Below are positions 51,045 to 62,042 of a stretch of DNA of 64,000 bases, in pieces. Location of the stretch: the NCBI GenBank assembly GCA_030068075.1, contig CM057832.1:78710502-78774501 (forward strand), written 5' to 3'. Within the stretch, counting starts at the first letter, position 1, and the number at the start of each line of letters is the position of its first letter. Made by a program: the position numbers and the translations under genes. This DNA comes from Paguma larvata (taxonomy: Eukaryota; Chordata; Mammalia; Carnivora; Viverridae). The notes beneath the pieces are model-generated. The model saw only the letters and a list, made by a program, of their open reading frames with translations. It had not been told where the DNA came from and made no database searches.

Positions 51045-51425
51045 GCCCTGTGGTAGTCATCGGTACTGTCCCAAATATTTCAGACCACCCCCTCTGGGCA
51101 CCTGGAAAGATTGTACTTCCTGGCCCCTTTCCAACTGAATGGAGCCATGTGACTAGTTCTGGCCAATGAAATGCATGCAAACGTAAGTCTCTCCTGGCTA
51201 CATTTCAGTACTGATGCAAGATCTTCCATGAGCACTTGTCATCCCGGTAGAGTGGCAATATGGAAACTGGGGCTGTCCCATCGGCCTGAGTCCCTGAGTG
51301 ATCTGGTGAGGAGAGCTTTTGCTGACCTCCAGTAGATATGCAGCCTAAAGAGAAGTAAGGCTTTGCTGATCTGAGTTATTCAAATTCGGAGATGGTTTGT
51401 TACTGCAGCATAACCTCGCCCATCC
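51045..51425. mobile_element. Possible old LTR remnant
   Basis: CTGGCCAATGAAATGCATGCAAACG, GAGAAGTAAGGCTTTGCTGATCTGAGTTATTCAAATTCGGAGATGGTTTGTTACTGCAGCATAACCTCGCCCATCCTG resembles the end of an ERVL/MaLR-type LTR (GGGGTTATTTGTTACAGCAGCATAACC). Strongly diverged. Confidence 0.5.
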
Positions 51426-51820
51426 TGGCAGAATAGGCATTAGGACTCCTGTCCCATAGACAGCATCACTGGGCCCTTGGTGTCAGTCAGAGACATGGAC
51501 AAGAAATACAAAAATATCTCAGTAGCTGGATGAGATAAGAGACAGTTGTCTCTTTCCCTCTTCCCCCAACACACGCGAGATGCCTGATAGAAGGATGAGA
51601 TATGAAAGACTAGATGATGCCTTCCTCCTCACATCCCTATTCTTGAGAGGAGAAGAAGAAATGAGAATTCAATCAGAAGATGAACTTTCTAACCAGGCCA
51701 GACCAAGTTGTAATAAACCGGAATGACCAGAACACAATGCGAGCTCCCTAGGGGACAAGAAAGGGAGAGTCTACGGAACTTGACTGAAGGCAGTGTTTGG
51801 GGCCCCAGGACCAATCAATC
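51426..51820. other. Flank sequence, nothing recognised
   Basis: No gene is seen. Confidence 0.4.
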
Positions 51821-52270
51821 ACGGTCCCAGCAGGAAGCACAAGGCAACCTCAAATGGAGGTCATCCAGGAAAGTTTAATAGGACAAGACTACGTACAAAG
51901 TGGTGAACAGGTTAAGGCTAGCAGCAGTAGGGAGATGTTATCCTCCCTGCGCCCTAAATGGAAGATGTATCTATAGCTTAGTGAGGGCCATGTGACAGCA
52001 GCTGTGGTCTATGTGAGAGATACACAGCCACTGCTAACCTTCTACCCATCTGGGAGGCAGCCCAGGAGATATATACCCCAACCTCGTCTTCCTCCTGCCC
52101 TCTGGTTTCCTGCCAGTGCTTCCTAACTGGCTGAATCCAACAGGATGGTAGGGGTCAAGGGAACCCTTTGATACATCCATGACAGTCCATCTCCCAGGAC
52201 CCAAAGCAGGATGGAGCAGGATGGAGCAGGATGGAGGATTAATCAAACAGGGCAAATAGAGGCTATCAAG
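51821..52270 (+). repeat. Dispersed repeat, copy 1 of two in this window
   Basis: CCCTCTGGTTTCCTGCCAGTGCTTCCTAACTGGCTGAATCCAACAGG, GGTAGGGGTCAAGGGAACCC and GGACCCAAAGCAGGATGG parallel the 53.5-53.8 kb segment. CAGGATGGAG is repeated three times in tandem at 52207-52237. Probably an old LTR-type element; family not identified. Confidence 0.55.
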
Positions 52271-52348
52271 AAGCTGAGTAAAAGTACTCCCTAAATTAGT
52301 TCTAGGTGTTTTGGAGAGATTTTTAAAAATATATATATACCTGTGTGT

Positions 52349-52575
52349 AGGGGCACCTGTGTGGCTCAGTCAGTTAAGCATCCAACTCTTGATTTTTTGG
52401 CCCAGGTCATGATCTCAATGTTAATGAGTTCAAGCCCCACATCAGGCATTGCACTGACAGCATGGAGGCTGCTTGGGATTATCTCTCTCTCTCCCTGTCA
52501 CTCTGCCCCTCCCTTGCTTATGCACACGGGCTCTCTCTCTCTCTCTCTCTCTCAAAATAAATAAATAGACTTTAA
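52349..52575 (+). mobile_element. Felid tRNA-Lys SINE
   Basis: GGGGCACCTGTGTGGCTCAGTCAG, internal ACTGACAGCATGGAGGCTGCTTGG and (CT)n tail, running into a GATA tract. A TA run precedes it. Confidence 0.93.
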
Positions 52576-52578
52576 TAT

Positions 52579-52634
52579 AGATGATAGATAGACAGATAGA
52601 TAATAGATAGATAGATAGATAGATGATAGATAGT
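52579..52634. repeat. (GATA)n microsatellite
   Basis: Imperfect GATA/GACA units follow directly on the SINE A-tail, with four to five clean units at 52606-52623. A probable STR. Confidence 0.93.
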
Positions 52635-52635
52635 T

Positions 52636-52880
52636 GTATGTTACTAATGTAACACAACGTTCCATTAGTTCCAGGTGTACACCAGTGATTCAACATTTCT
52701 GTATGTTATGCTGTGCTCACCACAAGTGTAGCTATGGTCTGTCACCATATAACGAGATCACAATACCATTGGCTGTACTTCCTAAGCTGTACCTTTCACC
52801 CCCATGAGTTATTCACGTCATAACTGGAGGCCTGTATCTAGGGAGATTATTTTTTATCACCAATGTTCCAGATGGGGCAG
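52636..52880 (-). mobile_element. Older L1 3' UTR fragment
   Basis: GTTCCAGGTGTACACCAGTGATTCAACATTTCTGTATG, TGCTCACCACAAGTGTAGCTATGGTCTGTCACCATATAACGAGATCACAATACCATTGGCTGTACTTCC and CATAACTGGAGGCCTGTATC match the reversed L1 3' UTR also seen, less diverged, at 63.37-63.6 kb. Confidence 0.85.
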
Positions 52881-53163
52881 GATGAAATGGAAGACCACTA
52901 AGAAGACCACTTAAGAAACAACTATCATGGTTCTTGTCAGACAGTGAATGGAAAGGTAGAAGGAAAGGACAGACTAGCATCCAGAAGACTAAAGAAGAGG
53001 ATCAAGAAAAAGAATTAGCCTGAGGACAGGTGGCTAAAGAGAAGGACTGGGGAGTCTTCTTGGTGTCCCTGGTGACCATCTAGGGAGATACCCCAGAAAA
53101 GTGGCAAGGATGAAGGCTGATTGGTTAGTGTCCCCGCAGGAAATGGATGGACACTCCAAAGGG
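52881..53163. other. Flank sequence, nothing recognised
   Basis: Short interval without recognisable features. Confidence 0.4.
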
Positions 53164-53183
53164 TTGAACTATAAAGAACTTAC

Positions 53184-53390
53184 TTTTTTTTTTAACATTT
53201 ATTTATTTTTGACAAGAGAGAGAGAGCAAGCACAAGCAGGAAAGAGACAGAGAGAGGTGGGGAGACAGAGGATCCCAGGAGGAGCCCAACATTGGGCCCG
53301 AACTCATGAAACATAAGATCATCATGAACCGTGAGTTCATGACCAGAGCCAAAGTTGGATGCTTAACTGACTGAGCAACCCAGATGCCCC
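53184..53390 (-). mobile_element. Felid SINE with target-site duplication
   Basis: Poly-T to GAGCAACCCAGATGCCCC. TTGAACTATAAAGAACTTA (53164-53182) and TGAACTGTAAAGAATTTA (53391-53408) flank it. A local ATCATGAACCGTGAGTTCATGA duplication lies in the B-box region. Confidence 0.94.
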
Positions 53391-53408
53391 TGAACTGTAA
53401 AGAATTTA

Positions 53409-53800
53409 ATGAAGGGACTCTGTAAGGTGTAGGCAGGATGAAGAAAGCCAGAAACACTGGGAGATAATAAAGCACCTGGAGACTCATGATTGCAGGAAGC
53501 TGTTTGCATTCCTGTGCCTCAAGGGACAAGAGAGGGAGCGGTGACATGGAGCCAGGGAGCAATCCCTGCCACCAGGAGCTGGGGCCCTGGAAGAATACAG
53601 CCCCTGCCAGACCCTTCGTGAGGCTGATGCTGCAACGGAGAGGCAGGGGCAGCCAACACCTTATGGCACGTCCCTCACACCTTCTGGTCTCCTGCTGTGC
53701 CTCCCACTGGGTGAACCAACTAGAAACCTGAGGGTAAGGAACCCAGCACGGGCAGATAAGGGCAGAGAATGGATCTATGAGGAGAGGAGAACAAATAGAA
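53409..53800 (+). repeat. Dispersed repeat, copy 2 of two in this window
   Basis: CACCTTCTGGTCTCCTGCTGTGCCTCCCACTGGGTGAACCAACTAGAAACCTGAGGGTAAGGAACCC and AGAGAATGGATCTATGAGGAGAGG parallel copy 1 at 52.07-52.26 kb and continue beyond it. The segment begins just after the SINE. Confidence 0.55.
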
Positions 53801-55084
53801 AAGCCACCCTCTTAGGAGAAGGAGGAAATAAAAGCAGGGAGACAGTGAGGAAATTAGAGCTAAGGCAGCAGACTCTTTTCTGGGTCCCAGAAAAGGGATG
53901 AAGGAAGAAGAGTGGTGTCAAGCAAAGGAGCTTTCTAGACAAAAGAGACCTGAGCATGCTTTACACTGAGACTCAGTTCACCTAAACCATACCACTGGTG
54001 TCATGGCGATGGGTTAATCATGGCTCACAACACGTTGACAAGTCTCTACCGTTTCAGGTGCCCCAGAAGATACCAAGGATGAAGTAAAAGGGGCAACACA
54101 TTCACAACGCAACAACATTGCAATTCCTGTTGGCTCTAACTATCCATCTGTCACACAAGAGAAGGATCATCTTTTAAGAAGAGGAAGACTTTCAGTCACA
54201 GTAACACAAAGGCTACTGTATTGCCTCCCTGGCTCCCTGGAGGCTGGCTGGATCTAGTTCAAATAATTTCTTTCCGGAGTTGCTGTTGCCAGGAGGATTT
54301 AGAACAGCAAACAGTGGTGGTCAGTCTAGGTGAAGCTGCCTGTGTCTTTCAACCTTCCTTCCTGGGCATTTCGGGGAAATCAGCATCTGACTTTCCAGTA
54401 ACAGCCCACTGTGGGCCACCAGCATGTTGTGTTCATTTTAAAGGGTTAGCCACTCTCTGCAACATCACTCGTCAGCGTGCTTAAAAAGGAAGGATTATCT
54501 TCCTTGCAGTTGGAATGGTGTGCAGTGAGCATCTGAAAAGGCCGTCAGAATCTGGATCAGTAGTGGGTAGTTAACTAAAAGAGACAGCACAGACTGCTGC
54601 ATTCAGCATGAGTGAAAAATGCTCAGAAGAGAAGAAAATGATAAGTGGTCTTAGAGGCTTAAATGAACTTTGCCAGGAAAAGGAGGAGTTGGGCTTCCAG
54701 AGTTCATCCTGCTCGGTGGCTCATCACCAAAGTCAGGACCACATCATATAGCTGTGTGGGTGGTGCACTGCACAGAACCCTCCACTTCTGCCTGCTCCCC
54801 TTCCTGCCAAGGGGGCAACACAGCTAAAATCCAGCATGCTTTCCACTTGCCAAGCTGTGTTCCCTGGGAATGCACCACCCAGAGGAGGCAGGAGGAGTCT
54901 ATTTTTGATTCTTACAAAGATGCCATACATACTTATGGCCACCTTGGCCAAATTCATTCTAACTGCTACTGATGCATTTACTCCTCAGATCTTGCCTGAA
55001 ATAGCACTGCATTATAATCAGAGGATGAGTGGGGGAAATTCAGAAAAGACGATAATAGTAATGACAAACAACAATCCCCCATTT
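53801..55084. other. Flank sequence, nothing recognised
   Basis: Short open frames without family features; no gene or clear repeat is seen. Confidence 0.4.
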
Positions 55085-55275
55085 GGGTGTAGCCTTTAAC
55101 ATTTTAAAAAGTGCTTTGCCATACAGGACCTCTTTCAATCCTCAGAACGACGCTCGAGTCCAGCCACAGGAAGGTATTCTTCCTCATTGAACATCTGTGA
55201 ACTGAGATGAGGCTCAGAGATCCCGGGCTGAAATCTCAGTCCCCTGATTTCAAATTCTCTGCTCTTTGCACAATA
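55085..55275 (-). mobile_element. MIR SINE
   Basis: AAAGTGCTTTGCCATACAGGACCTCTTTCAATCCTCAGAACGACGC, GTATTCTTCCTCATTGAACATCTG and AGATGAGGCTCAGAGATCC follow reversed MIR. Confidence 0.75.
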
Positions 55276-55408
55276 TAAACCCAAAAAAAAACCCTATACG
55301 TTTGGGAAAGCTTCTAGTTATTGAGTTAGACAGCCTGCACCAATTTGCCAGTCTCCTGGGTGACAGAATGGTAATTTTCCTCTGGGGATCTGTGGCCATT
55401 CCCAGTAG
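55276..55408. other. Flank sequence, nothing recognised
   Basis: Short interval without recognisable features. Confidence 0.4.
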
Positions 55409-55800
55409 ATACTCTTCTTTCTAGGGAGAGACACGCAGCTCAGGCCCCACCCTTCAGACCATGGCCACAATGATTGGTGCAGGAATGGCCATGCGATCCA
55501 CCAGAGCCAATGAGAGGCAAGAAAGACCTTTGCATCACCTGAGACAGGAAGGGCACCCGCCTGCTCTCCATTGGTCTTGAGCAGGAAAAAAGGTGTGTCT
55601 AGAGCTGCTAGCTATCAACTTACCTCACTGGAATGTAAGAATAAATAAAGACAATGGGTGATAGGACAGCCAAGAGATGACTAGAGGCAGGGTCCTTGTG
55701 GCATCATTTGAGCCTATAGATTGAGTCACACATGCCCAGGTACTTTTTATTTAGTTGAGCCAATGTATTTCTTTTATTATTTAGGCAGTTTGAATTGCAT
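55409..55800 (+). mobile_element. Probable old LTR-type repeat
   Basis: GGCCATGCGATCCACCAGAGCCAATGAGAGGCAAG early and TTAGTTGAGCCAATGTATTTCTTTTATTATTTAGGCAGTTTGAATTG at the end match the close of a common mammalian repeat (…GAGCCAATAAATTCCC…CAGTTTGAGTTG). Family not certain. Confidence 0.5.
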
Positions 55801-56439
55801 CATCTATTTCTTACCACTAAAATATCTTGGCTAGTTCGTGTAGTTTCTTCCTCTTCTGTCTCATTAGCCATGTGCAGATGCAGGCAACATCATTCACAGC
55901 AGTGGGGACCAGCCAAAGTTCACCTGCTAAAGACGGAGCCGCAGAAATTCCCTCAGTTCCATTCTATGGCTACTCATCAGCTCTAGGCAGCAGCCTAGAA
56001 AAGTTAAAAGTGTTCCTTTTGCCCAGATACCCAATGGAGCAGTCTAGCCTGCTGGGAATTATGAGGCAATTGCCTGGTATAATGAGAAGTACACTTGACT
56101 TAGTAGAGGTTCAGCTGTGCTCTGTGCTTGGACACCTGCATAGGGTAGATCCCTGATGGTGAAAAAAATGGCTCCCATTGGTAACCAAGGCTACATGCGG
56201 GAAAGGGAGTCCTCTCCTCCAATCTGCCTGGGCCACCATTGGTCGTGTAGCCACCACTGGATCAAAGCAGTTACCAGGAGAATGTCATGCATTGATTGGC
56301 TTAGACTGACCAGAATCTACCCTACAGCTGGAAATGGTGCCACATTGGGTATCCCTGAGTCAGTCTGGGAGGGATTGATCTCCAAACTGGAATTCTTTGA
56401 AAAGTAAAAAGTAGGGACTAGATATTTGTGTTAGATCAA
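55801..56439. other. Flank, possible old LTR-type piece
   Basis: 56160-56400 (GGGCCACCATTGGTCGTG; GATTGGCTTAGACTGACCAGAATCTACCC) has the style of a dispersed LTR element. No gene is seen. Confidence 0.35.
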
Positions 56440-56560
56440 GAATGTCATTATAGCCACTACTTGACCATGTGACTCTGGGCATATGCCTCTAACTCTTTGG
56501 GCCTCATTGTGCTTGTCTGTAAACTGAAGGGAACAGAATCAAGGACACTGATTATTCCTG
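56440..56560 (+). mobile_element. MIR SINE fragment
   Basis: CACTACTTGACCATGTGACTCTGGGCATATGCCTCTAACTCTTTGGGCCTCATTGTGCTTGTCTGTAAACTGAAGGGAACAG is the MIR core and 3' half. Confidence 0.75.
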
Positions 56561-57189
56561 GAATTTTTTTGATGTTTGCTTTGTATTCGAAGAATTCCAA
56601 TGTGTCTCTACATTTGAGAGCGCATTACGTGCTCTCTTGTAAATGAGTATGGAAAGGAATCAAGGTGACTTTCAAAGAAAGTGTGAGATCCATGTGTCTA
56701 CTCCTCGAATGCGCTTTTTGACACTCGGTGCTCTCAAAATTACGATATTTGGTATGCAAATCTCTTCTGAAAGAAAAATGTGACAACAATCAGCCACAGT
56801 TGAGTCAATATCTCGCCTTGAGATAAGACTCCTTGTGCCCCTATATCCTGTGCATCTCCTCCGGTGTTTCCTGGCCTGACCCATCCCCACCAGACCCCGG
56901 GGCAGGTGTGCGAATCTGGTCTACAAAGCACTACCCCACCCTCCCCCCATGTGCACCCACTACTGCCTAATCTCCTTGAGGCTCCTCTACAATCCTGTGG
57001 AGTTTGTGGAGACTTACGCCTTCCGATGACAATCAAAAAAAACAAAAGGTTTTTCCAAACTTCTTTATTACAAAGTCATATTCTGTGGCATATAAAAAGT
57101 AAATTCTAAGCAATGATAACCTTTATAAACAAAGGCTGGGTTTCACCTTTTCTTTTTTTCTTCTGGGCCTGGTCGGATCATACAACTAT
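56561..57189. other. Flank sequence, nothing recognised
   Basis: No gene or named repeat is seen. Confidence 0.4.
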
Positions 57190-57490
57190 AGCACATTATA
57201 ACTAGCTGGCAAGATTTTTCAATCCTGATGCCAGACACACCCAAGACCACATAACTCAGACACTGGGGGTGGGAGGGGCAAGCAACACCTTGAAAACACA
57301 TCAATAGTTTCAAAATCCTCACATTTCTTTTTTTTTTTAAGATTTTATTTTTAAATAATCTCTACAACCTACATGGGGCTTGAACTTAGAACCCTGAGAT
57401 CAAGAATCGTATACTCTAGTGACTGAGCCAGCCAAGTGCCCCTAAAATCTCCAGCTTTCTAATGTGCCCTCAAGGTTGAGAACTGCTAAC
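57190..57490. mobile_element. hAT-type remnant, split by a short SINE
   Basis: CATTATAACTAGCTGGCAAG, CCTGATGCCAGACACACCC at the left and TCTAATGTGCCCTCAAGGTTGAGAACTGCTAA at the right. The right terminus has the hAT GGTTGAGAACYRCT form. Confidence 0.6.
57328..57442 (-). mobile_element. Short carnivore CAN-SINE (older subtype) with target-site duplication
   Basis: TTTTTAAGATTTTATTTTTAAATAATCTCTACAACCTACATGGGGCTTGAAC… to GACTGAGCCAGCCAAGTGCCCC lacks the CT-rich middle of the felid type. AAAATCCTCACATTTCT (57312) and AAAATCTCCAGCTTTCT (57444) flank it. Confidence 0.9.
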
Positions 57491-58960
57491 CAGGAGAGAC
57501 ACTGCCTTAGCACCTGCTATTGGTTTTAGCAATGGCTACCCAACGTCAGTGAAGGAAGAGAGGTAAGTTACATACTTCCCAACTCTTGGCTATAGGGAAA
57601 AATTAAATTGTTACTGGGTCTTTAAAGTCTACTGATTCCTGAGATATTTGGGGGAAGGGAGTGTTGTTCTGTCTCTCAGAAAGGGTTCTGAGCTTTCTTA
57701 ATAGGAACCGACTCGATGGGAAGTCTCACTCCTAACAGGTTCTAATTAAATCATGCTCTGTAGAATTGCCTATTACCCACTCTCTCCCACGCAGACCAGA
57801 GTCGAGTCTTCCTTCTGAGTGCACCTCTAACGGGAGCTCTGTACTGGGCTCTTTAGCAGAAGGTCACTGTAATTATTTTATTATGACTTTACGAAGGATT
57901 TAACCAAAAGGGGCCAGAGAGGGCACCCATAATGTTCCAAATATTCACGAAGCAGAAGCACGTAAGCAAGAGGGACGCCTTCAGCTGGAGAAGCTCCAAC
58001 TCGGGCCTGAGCCAAGGGAGTGTCCGCGTGTGGCCTTGGCCAGAGACTAGATGCAGGCACAGGAAGTCCACTCGGGCAGCCTCAGGACGTTTAAGGTAAG
58101 GCAGTGATTTAGTTCAAGGCATAACGTATTCTGTTAAAAGCATTTTGAAATGTTCCTCAGCCTCTGACTTTGGGGAGTGACAGTCCTCTAAGAATCTGGA
58201 GCAAAGCGTTAGAGGAAAGGAAACTACTCCCAATAACAAGCTCAGAAATACTTGGTCGTTGTTTGACCCAGGGGTGGAGATGAGCACTGTATTGGGAACC
58301 AAGAATTTGTTCTCCTTGTGTTCAGACTTTGTCAAGCCTGTAAAGCATTATTAATCACCAAAGGTAATCATTAGGCCAGGTACTGGCTTAGGGCTGTGGA
58401 ACATAACTGAAAAAGTTTGGCTCTAATTTCTAGTTGGTGCTTATTAAATACATGCCGATTGACTGATAAGAACTTACCAGAGAACGGATAAAGCATACAT
58501 TCAGTAGCCACCACTCACCTACAGGCATTACTGTGGTGACTATTCTAACTCTTTCTTACCCTGTTCTCACTACATCCCTACCGCTTCCAGTGTGATAAGC
58601 CCACTGTAGACTTATGAGCTCATTCCTCTAACTCTTGCTCAATGTGAGGATCCTATCTCATTTCGAGATATGCTTATCATATCAAATGATAGAGGATGGT
58701 GTCGCTCATTTGCAGAGATATAAAACCAACTATATGCACCAGTGGGCCGATGCAAGGCGGCATAGAAGCTCCAGGAATACCCTGAGCAGTTAAAGCATAG
58801 CAGCACCGGGCAAGGTGCCATGGGAAGGATTTCATTTAGGGGAAAAGGCAGTGCTCCTCCGTGACCAGAGCCGTGTGAAATCAATTGACTCGCTTTAATC
58901 GGACCAACCTGAGCTGGAATGGGAACCTAGCTAGGCTACTTAGGCCCAGTGAGCAGTTCA
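57491..58960. other. Flank sequence, nothing recognised
   Basis: No gene is seen. A weak L2/MIR-like phrase (TTGGTGCTTATTAAATACATGCCGATTGACTGA) is near 58434-58466. Confidence 0.4.
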
Positions 58961-58974
58961 GGCCAGACACCAGA

Positions 58975-59310
58975 GGACTGTGCCTTGAGCTGTTATCCGC
59001 TTATAGGTAACCATGGATCACCAACAATGCACCACGATGGTTAGAGCTCTTTTAGTTGCCGGTTACAGAGTCTTAACGGACACCGGCCTAAGCAGGAAAG
59101 GATGTAACGGCTTTCTGGGACAGTGGTGGCTGGATCCAAGTGCTTAAAAGATGTTCTCCGGAATCCCTCAACTCTGATGTGCTCTATATTGGTTTCACCT
59201 TCAGACAGGCCCCCTCAATATGGTGGCAATAATAATTGCCAGAGGCTCGAGGCTCATGTTCCGCCAGCTGAACATCCCCAGACGGTTCTAGCGGGCACCT
59301 GGGACTAATT
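58975..59310. repeat. Possible old dispersed repeat
   Basis: GGTTAGAGCTCTTTTAGTTGCCGGTTACAGAG, CAATATGGTGGCAATAATAATTGCCAGAGGC and CTCATGTTCCGCCAGCTGAACATCCCCAGACGG resemble a widespread repeat of uncertain class, possibly the one near 6.3 kb. Confidence 0.35.
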
Positions 59311-59640
59311 TCCCACCGGCCTGGCCCGGCGCACATCATCTCTGAACCGGTATCTGTGACGAGGGGAGCGCAGTTCTCGCTGGCCAGCCCTCTCTCACGT
59401 GCCCGCTCCTCTTTGGAGATGTGGAGTCCGGCCCTGCCCCAGCAACACAGGCTTCTATTTCAGGGGCTGCCCAAAGAAAATTGGGGTACTTTCCGAGAAG
59501 TAAGAAAAAAAGCAACAGCTCTGTTCTGCACTGTGCTGGCCCCTGATTGCGGATCCTCAAGTCATGATAGCTCTTCTTACCTTCAATGTCGTAGAATTTT
59601 CTGTGTCTGAATAATAGGCAATTCAACCAATAATTTTAAA
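59311..59640. other. Flank sequence, nothing recognised
   Basis: No gene is seen. Confidence 0.4.
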
Positions 59641-59651
59641 ATTAATGAATA

Positions 59652-59868
59652 GGGGCACCTGGCTGGCTGAGTCAGTTAAGCATCCAACTTCAGATCAGGT
59701 CATGATCTCATGGTTTGTGGGTTCAAGCCCTGCGTCGGGCTCTGTGCTGACAGCTCAGAGCCTGGAGCCTGCTTCGGATTCTGTGACTCCCTCTCTCTCT
59801 GCCCCTCCGTACTCATGCTCTTTCTCTCTCTGCCTCTCAAAAATAAATAAACGTTAAAAAAATGTTTT
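59652..59868 (+). mobile_element. Felid SINE with target-site duplication
   Basis: GGGGCACCTGGCTGGCTGAGTCAG to the AAATAAATAAACG tail. ATTAATGAATA before and ATCAATGAATA after flank it. Confidence 0.94.
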
Positions 59869-59937
59869 TAATCAATGAATAAATACATCTGGTTGAAGGC
59901 AAAAACAGGAACCATTTAAATAGTCTACAGTATTTGG

Positions 59938-60171
59938 AGGCACCTGGGTGGGTCAGTCAGTTAAGCGTCTGACTTTGCCTCAGGTCATGATCTCACCGTT
60001 TGTGACTTCAAGCCCCACGTCCAGCTCTGTGCTGACAGCTCAGAGCCTGGAGCCTGCTTCAGATTCTGTGTGTGTGTGTGTGTCTCTTGCCGCCCCACCC
60101 CCACTCATGCTCTGTCTCTCTCTCTCTCTCAAAAATAAACAAACAGTAAACAAAGTTTTTAAAAAATAAGT
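59938..60171 (+). mobile_element. Felid SINE with target-site duplication
   Basis: AGGCACCTGGGTGGGTCAG to the AAATAAAC tail. AAATAGTCTACAGTATTTGG (59918-59937) and AAATATTTTACAGTATTTGG (60172-60191) flank it. It contains a short (TG)n run at 60068-60083. Confidence 0.95.
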
Positions 60172-60229
60172 AAATATTTTACAGTATTTGGTAACATTCC
60201 TCCATGGATGATACACAAGCAAAGATAAA

Positions 60230-60530
60230 AGAAGGGATTGGGGAAGGCATTAAAGAAGAGGCAAGACCCGAACGGAGTCGTAAAGGATGGGCAGGTACAG
60301 ACAGGGAGAGAGCAAGCGGGGCATTCCAGGCAGGGAATGTTGGGCATTCCCAACATGAGCGCAGGTCCTGAGATCAGACAAGCCACATCCATTCAGGGAC
60401 AGAGAAAGCCAGCCAGGCTTCACGTATGGAAGTCATGAGCAAGTGGGCGAGGAGTGGGGACAGTAGGGCAGGGCCAGTTACATGTCTGGAATGGACACAC
60501 TGAGTTGGCCTTGAAGGAAAAGAAGAGTTT
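60230..60530 (-). mobile_element. Probable L2 LINE remnant
   Basis: AAAGGATGGGCAGGTACAG, GGGCATTCCAGGCAGGGAATG, GAGCGCAGGTCCTGAGATC and AGGCTTCACGTATGGAAGTCATGAGCAAG follow the reversed L2 3' region. Confidence 0.5.
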
Positions 60531-60984
60531 CAGTTCGGGGCGGGGGGAGTGGGCTGTGTCAGCAGGAAGCAAAAGGTAGGAGAGTGATGATGACAGACCT
60601 GTCTTGGAGAGACAAGCCTGGTGGAGAGGAGGAGGTGGATGATCGTCAGGGCAAAGATAGGGGCAGGGAGGTCAAGGTGGTGAGAAACGGGCCTCTACCC
60701 CTTCAGAGAGCCTTTTCCAGCCCAGCCTCAGAAGTTCATTCATCAACCTGCCCCACACCCTCCCGTTCTTTCTCTCTGCTCCTTCTCTTTCTGCCTCCGC
60801 TTCCAGAACACATTTCAGATCCTCGAATATATTCGAGAAACTTGTAAATGCACAGAGTCCCCATGAGGAAGGAATAAAGACTACTATGAGACAAGACCAA
60901 GTCTTGCTGAGAGACATTTGCTAAGGGATTAATGGGGATGAGGCAGAGTAACCAAGAAGCTCACCGTCACTATTCTGCAAGCCG
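60531..60984. other. Flank sequence, nothing recognised
   Basis: No gene or named repeat is seen. Confidence 0.4.
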
Positions 60985-61170
60985 ACCGAGCTTGAATCTG
61001 AGCATCCCCATTCACTGGCAGTACGATCCTAGGCAAATTCTCTCTTAGCCTTGATGTTTCCCCTCTGTAAAATGGAGGTAATAATTACATGTCCCTCAGA
61101 GGCTTATTGTGAGAATTGGTAATAATGTACGGAAAGTGCCTGATTCAACGCCTGTCATTATTATTATTAT
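60985..61170 (+). mobile_element. MIR SINE
   Basis: AGCTTGAATCTGAGCATCCCC, CAGTACGATCCTAGGCAAATTCTCTC, CCCCTCTGTAAAATGGAGGTAATAATTACATG and TTGTGAGAATTGGTAATAATGTACGGAAAGTGCCTG, then an ATT repeat, follow MIR in plus orientation. Confidence 0.88.
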
Positions 61171-61695
61171 TATTTGCATCTGGAAACAACCTAAGCACCT
61201 ACTGGTCAAACTTGCTTAGACTTCCTCCCAAAGCTAAAGATTACTCCAGGAAAGAGGAGCCTTCGGAGATGGAGTGAAGCTCTTCTCCACGGGTCTCCAG
61301 CTTGAGCTTCAAGCTCGGATCTCTCCTGAAAGATGTCAACCACTAGAGGGAGAGTAGACTTCCAGAAACCACAGCCCTTAATCCCAGTGTCTCATGATGT
61401 CAACTCACTGGGACCCAGCAGGCATGTGTTTTGTTTTGTTTTTTCTTACAGGAATAGAATAGAAGAGAAAATAGTATTAATTCTAGAAGTTACAGGTAGA
61501 TATTGTTTCATAAAGTCCTTTGCCTTATGCACATATATCTATGCATATATAACTTGTATTTCTCACTGTGGATCATGGTCAGCCAGCCAAGAGTTTGAGA
61601 AATACTGCCTTTAAAAACAGGTATCTTTAAAGGATATGCAGGAGAAAGCAACCTATTTTCTGCAATTCTCAGGCACCAAGTGGATTCTGTATTCA
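61171..61695. other. Flank sequence, nothing recognised
   Basis: No gene is seen. Confidence 0.4.
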
Positions 61696-61704
61696 AGATG
61701 AGTC

Positions 61705-61933
61705 GGGGGCGCCTGGGTGGCTCAGTCAGTTAAGCATCCGACTTCGGCTCAGGTCATGATCTCGTGGTTCATGAGTTCGAGCCTCGCATTGGGCTCTGTG
61801 CTGACAACTGAGAGTCTGAAGCCTGCTTCAGATTCTGTGTCTCCCTCTCTCTCTCTGCCCCTCCCCTGCTAGTGCCCTGTCTCTCTCTCTGTCTCTTTCT
61901 CTCTCAAGAATAAATAAACATTAAAAAAACAGA
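61705..61933 (+). mobile_element. Felid SINE with target-site duplication
   Basis: GGGGGCGCCTGGGTGGCTCAGTCAG to the AATAAATAAACATT tail. AGATGAGTC (61696-61704 and 61934-61942) flanks it. Confidence 0.95.
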
Positions 61934-61949
61934 AGATGAGTCATTATTC

Positions 61950-62042
61950 TTTTTTTTTTAATGAAGTAAACTCTGTACCCAATGTGTGGTTCAAACTCAT
62001 GAGCCCAAGGTCACGAGTCACATGCTCCACCGACTGAGCCAG
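61950..62042 (-). mobile_element. Short carnivore CAN-SINE, degraded
   Basis: Poly-T, AATGAAGTAAACTCTGTACCCAATGTGTGGTTCAAACTCATGAGCCCAAGGTCACGAGTCACATGCTCCACCGACTGAGCCAGA is the older short subtype in reverse. It lies beside the younger SINE. Confidence 0.85.
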
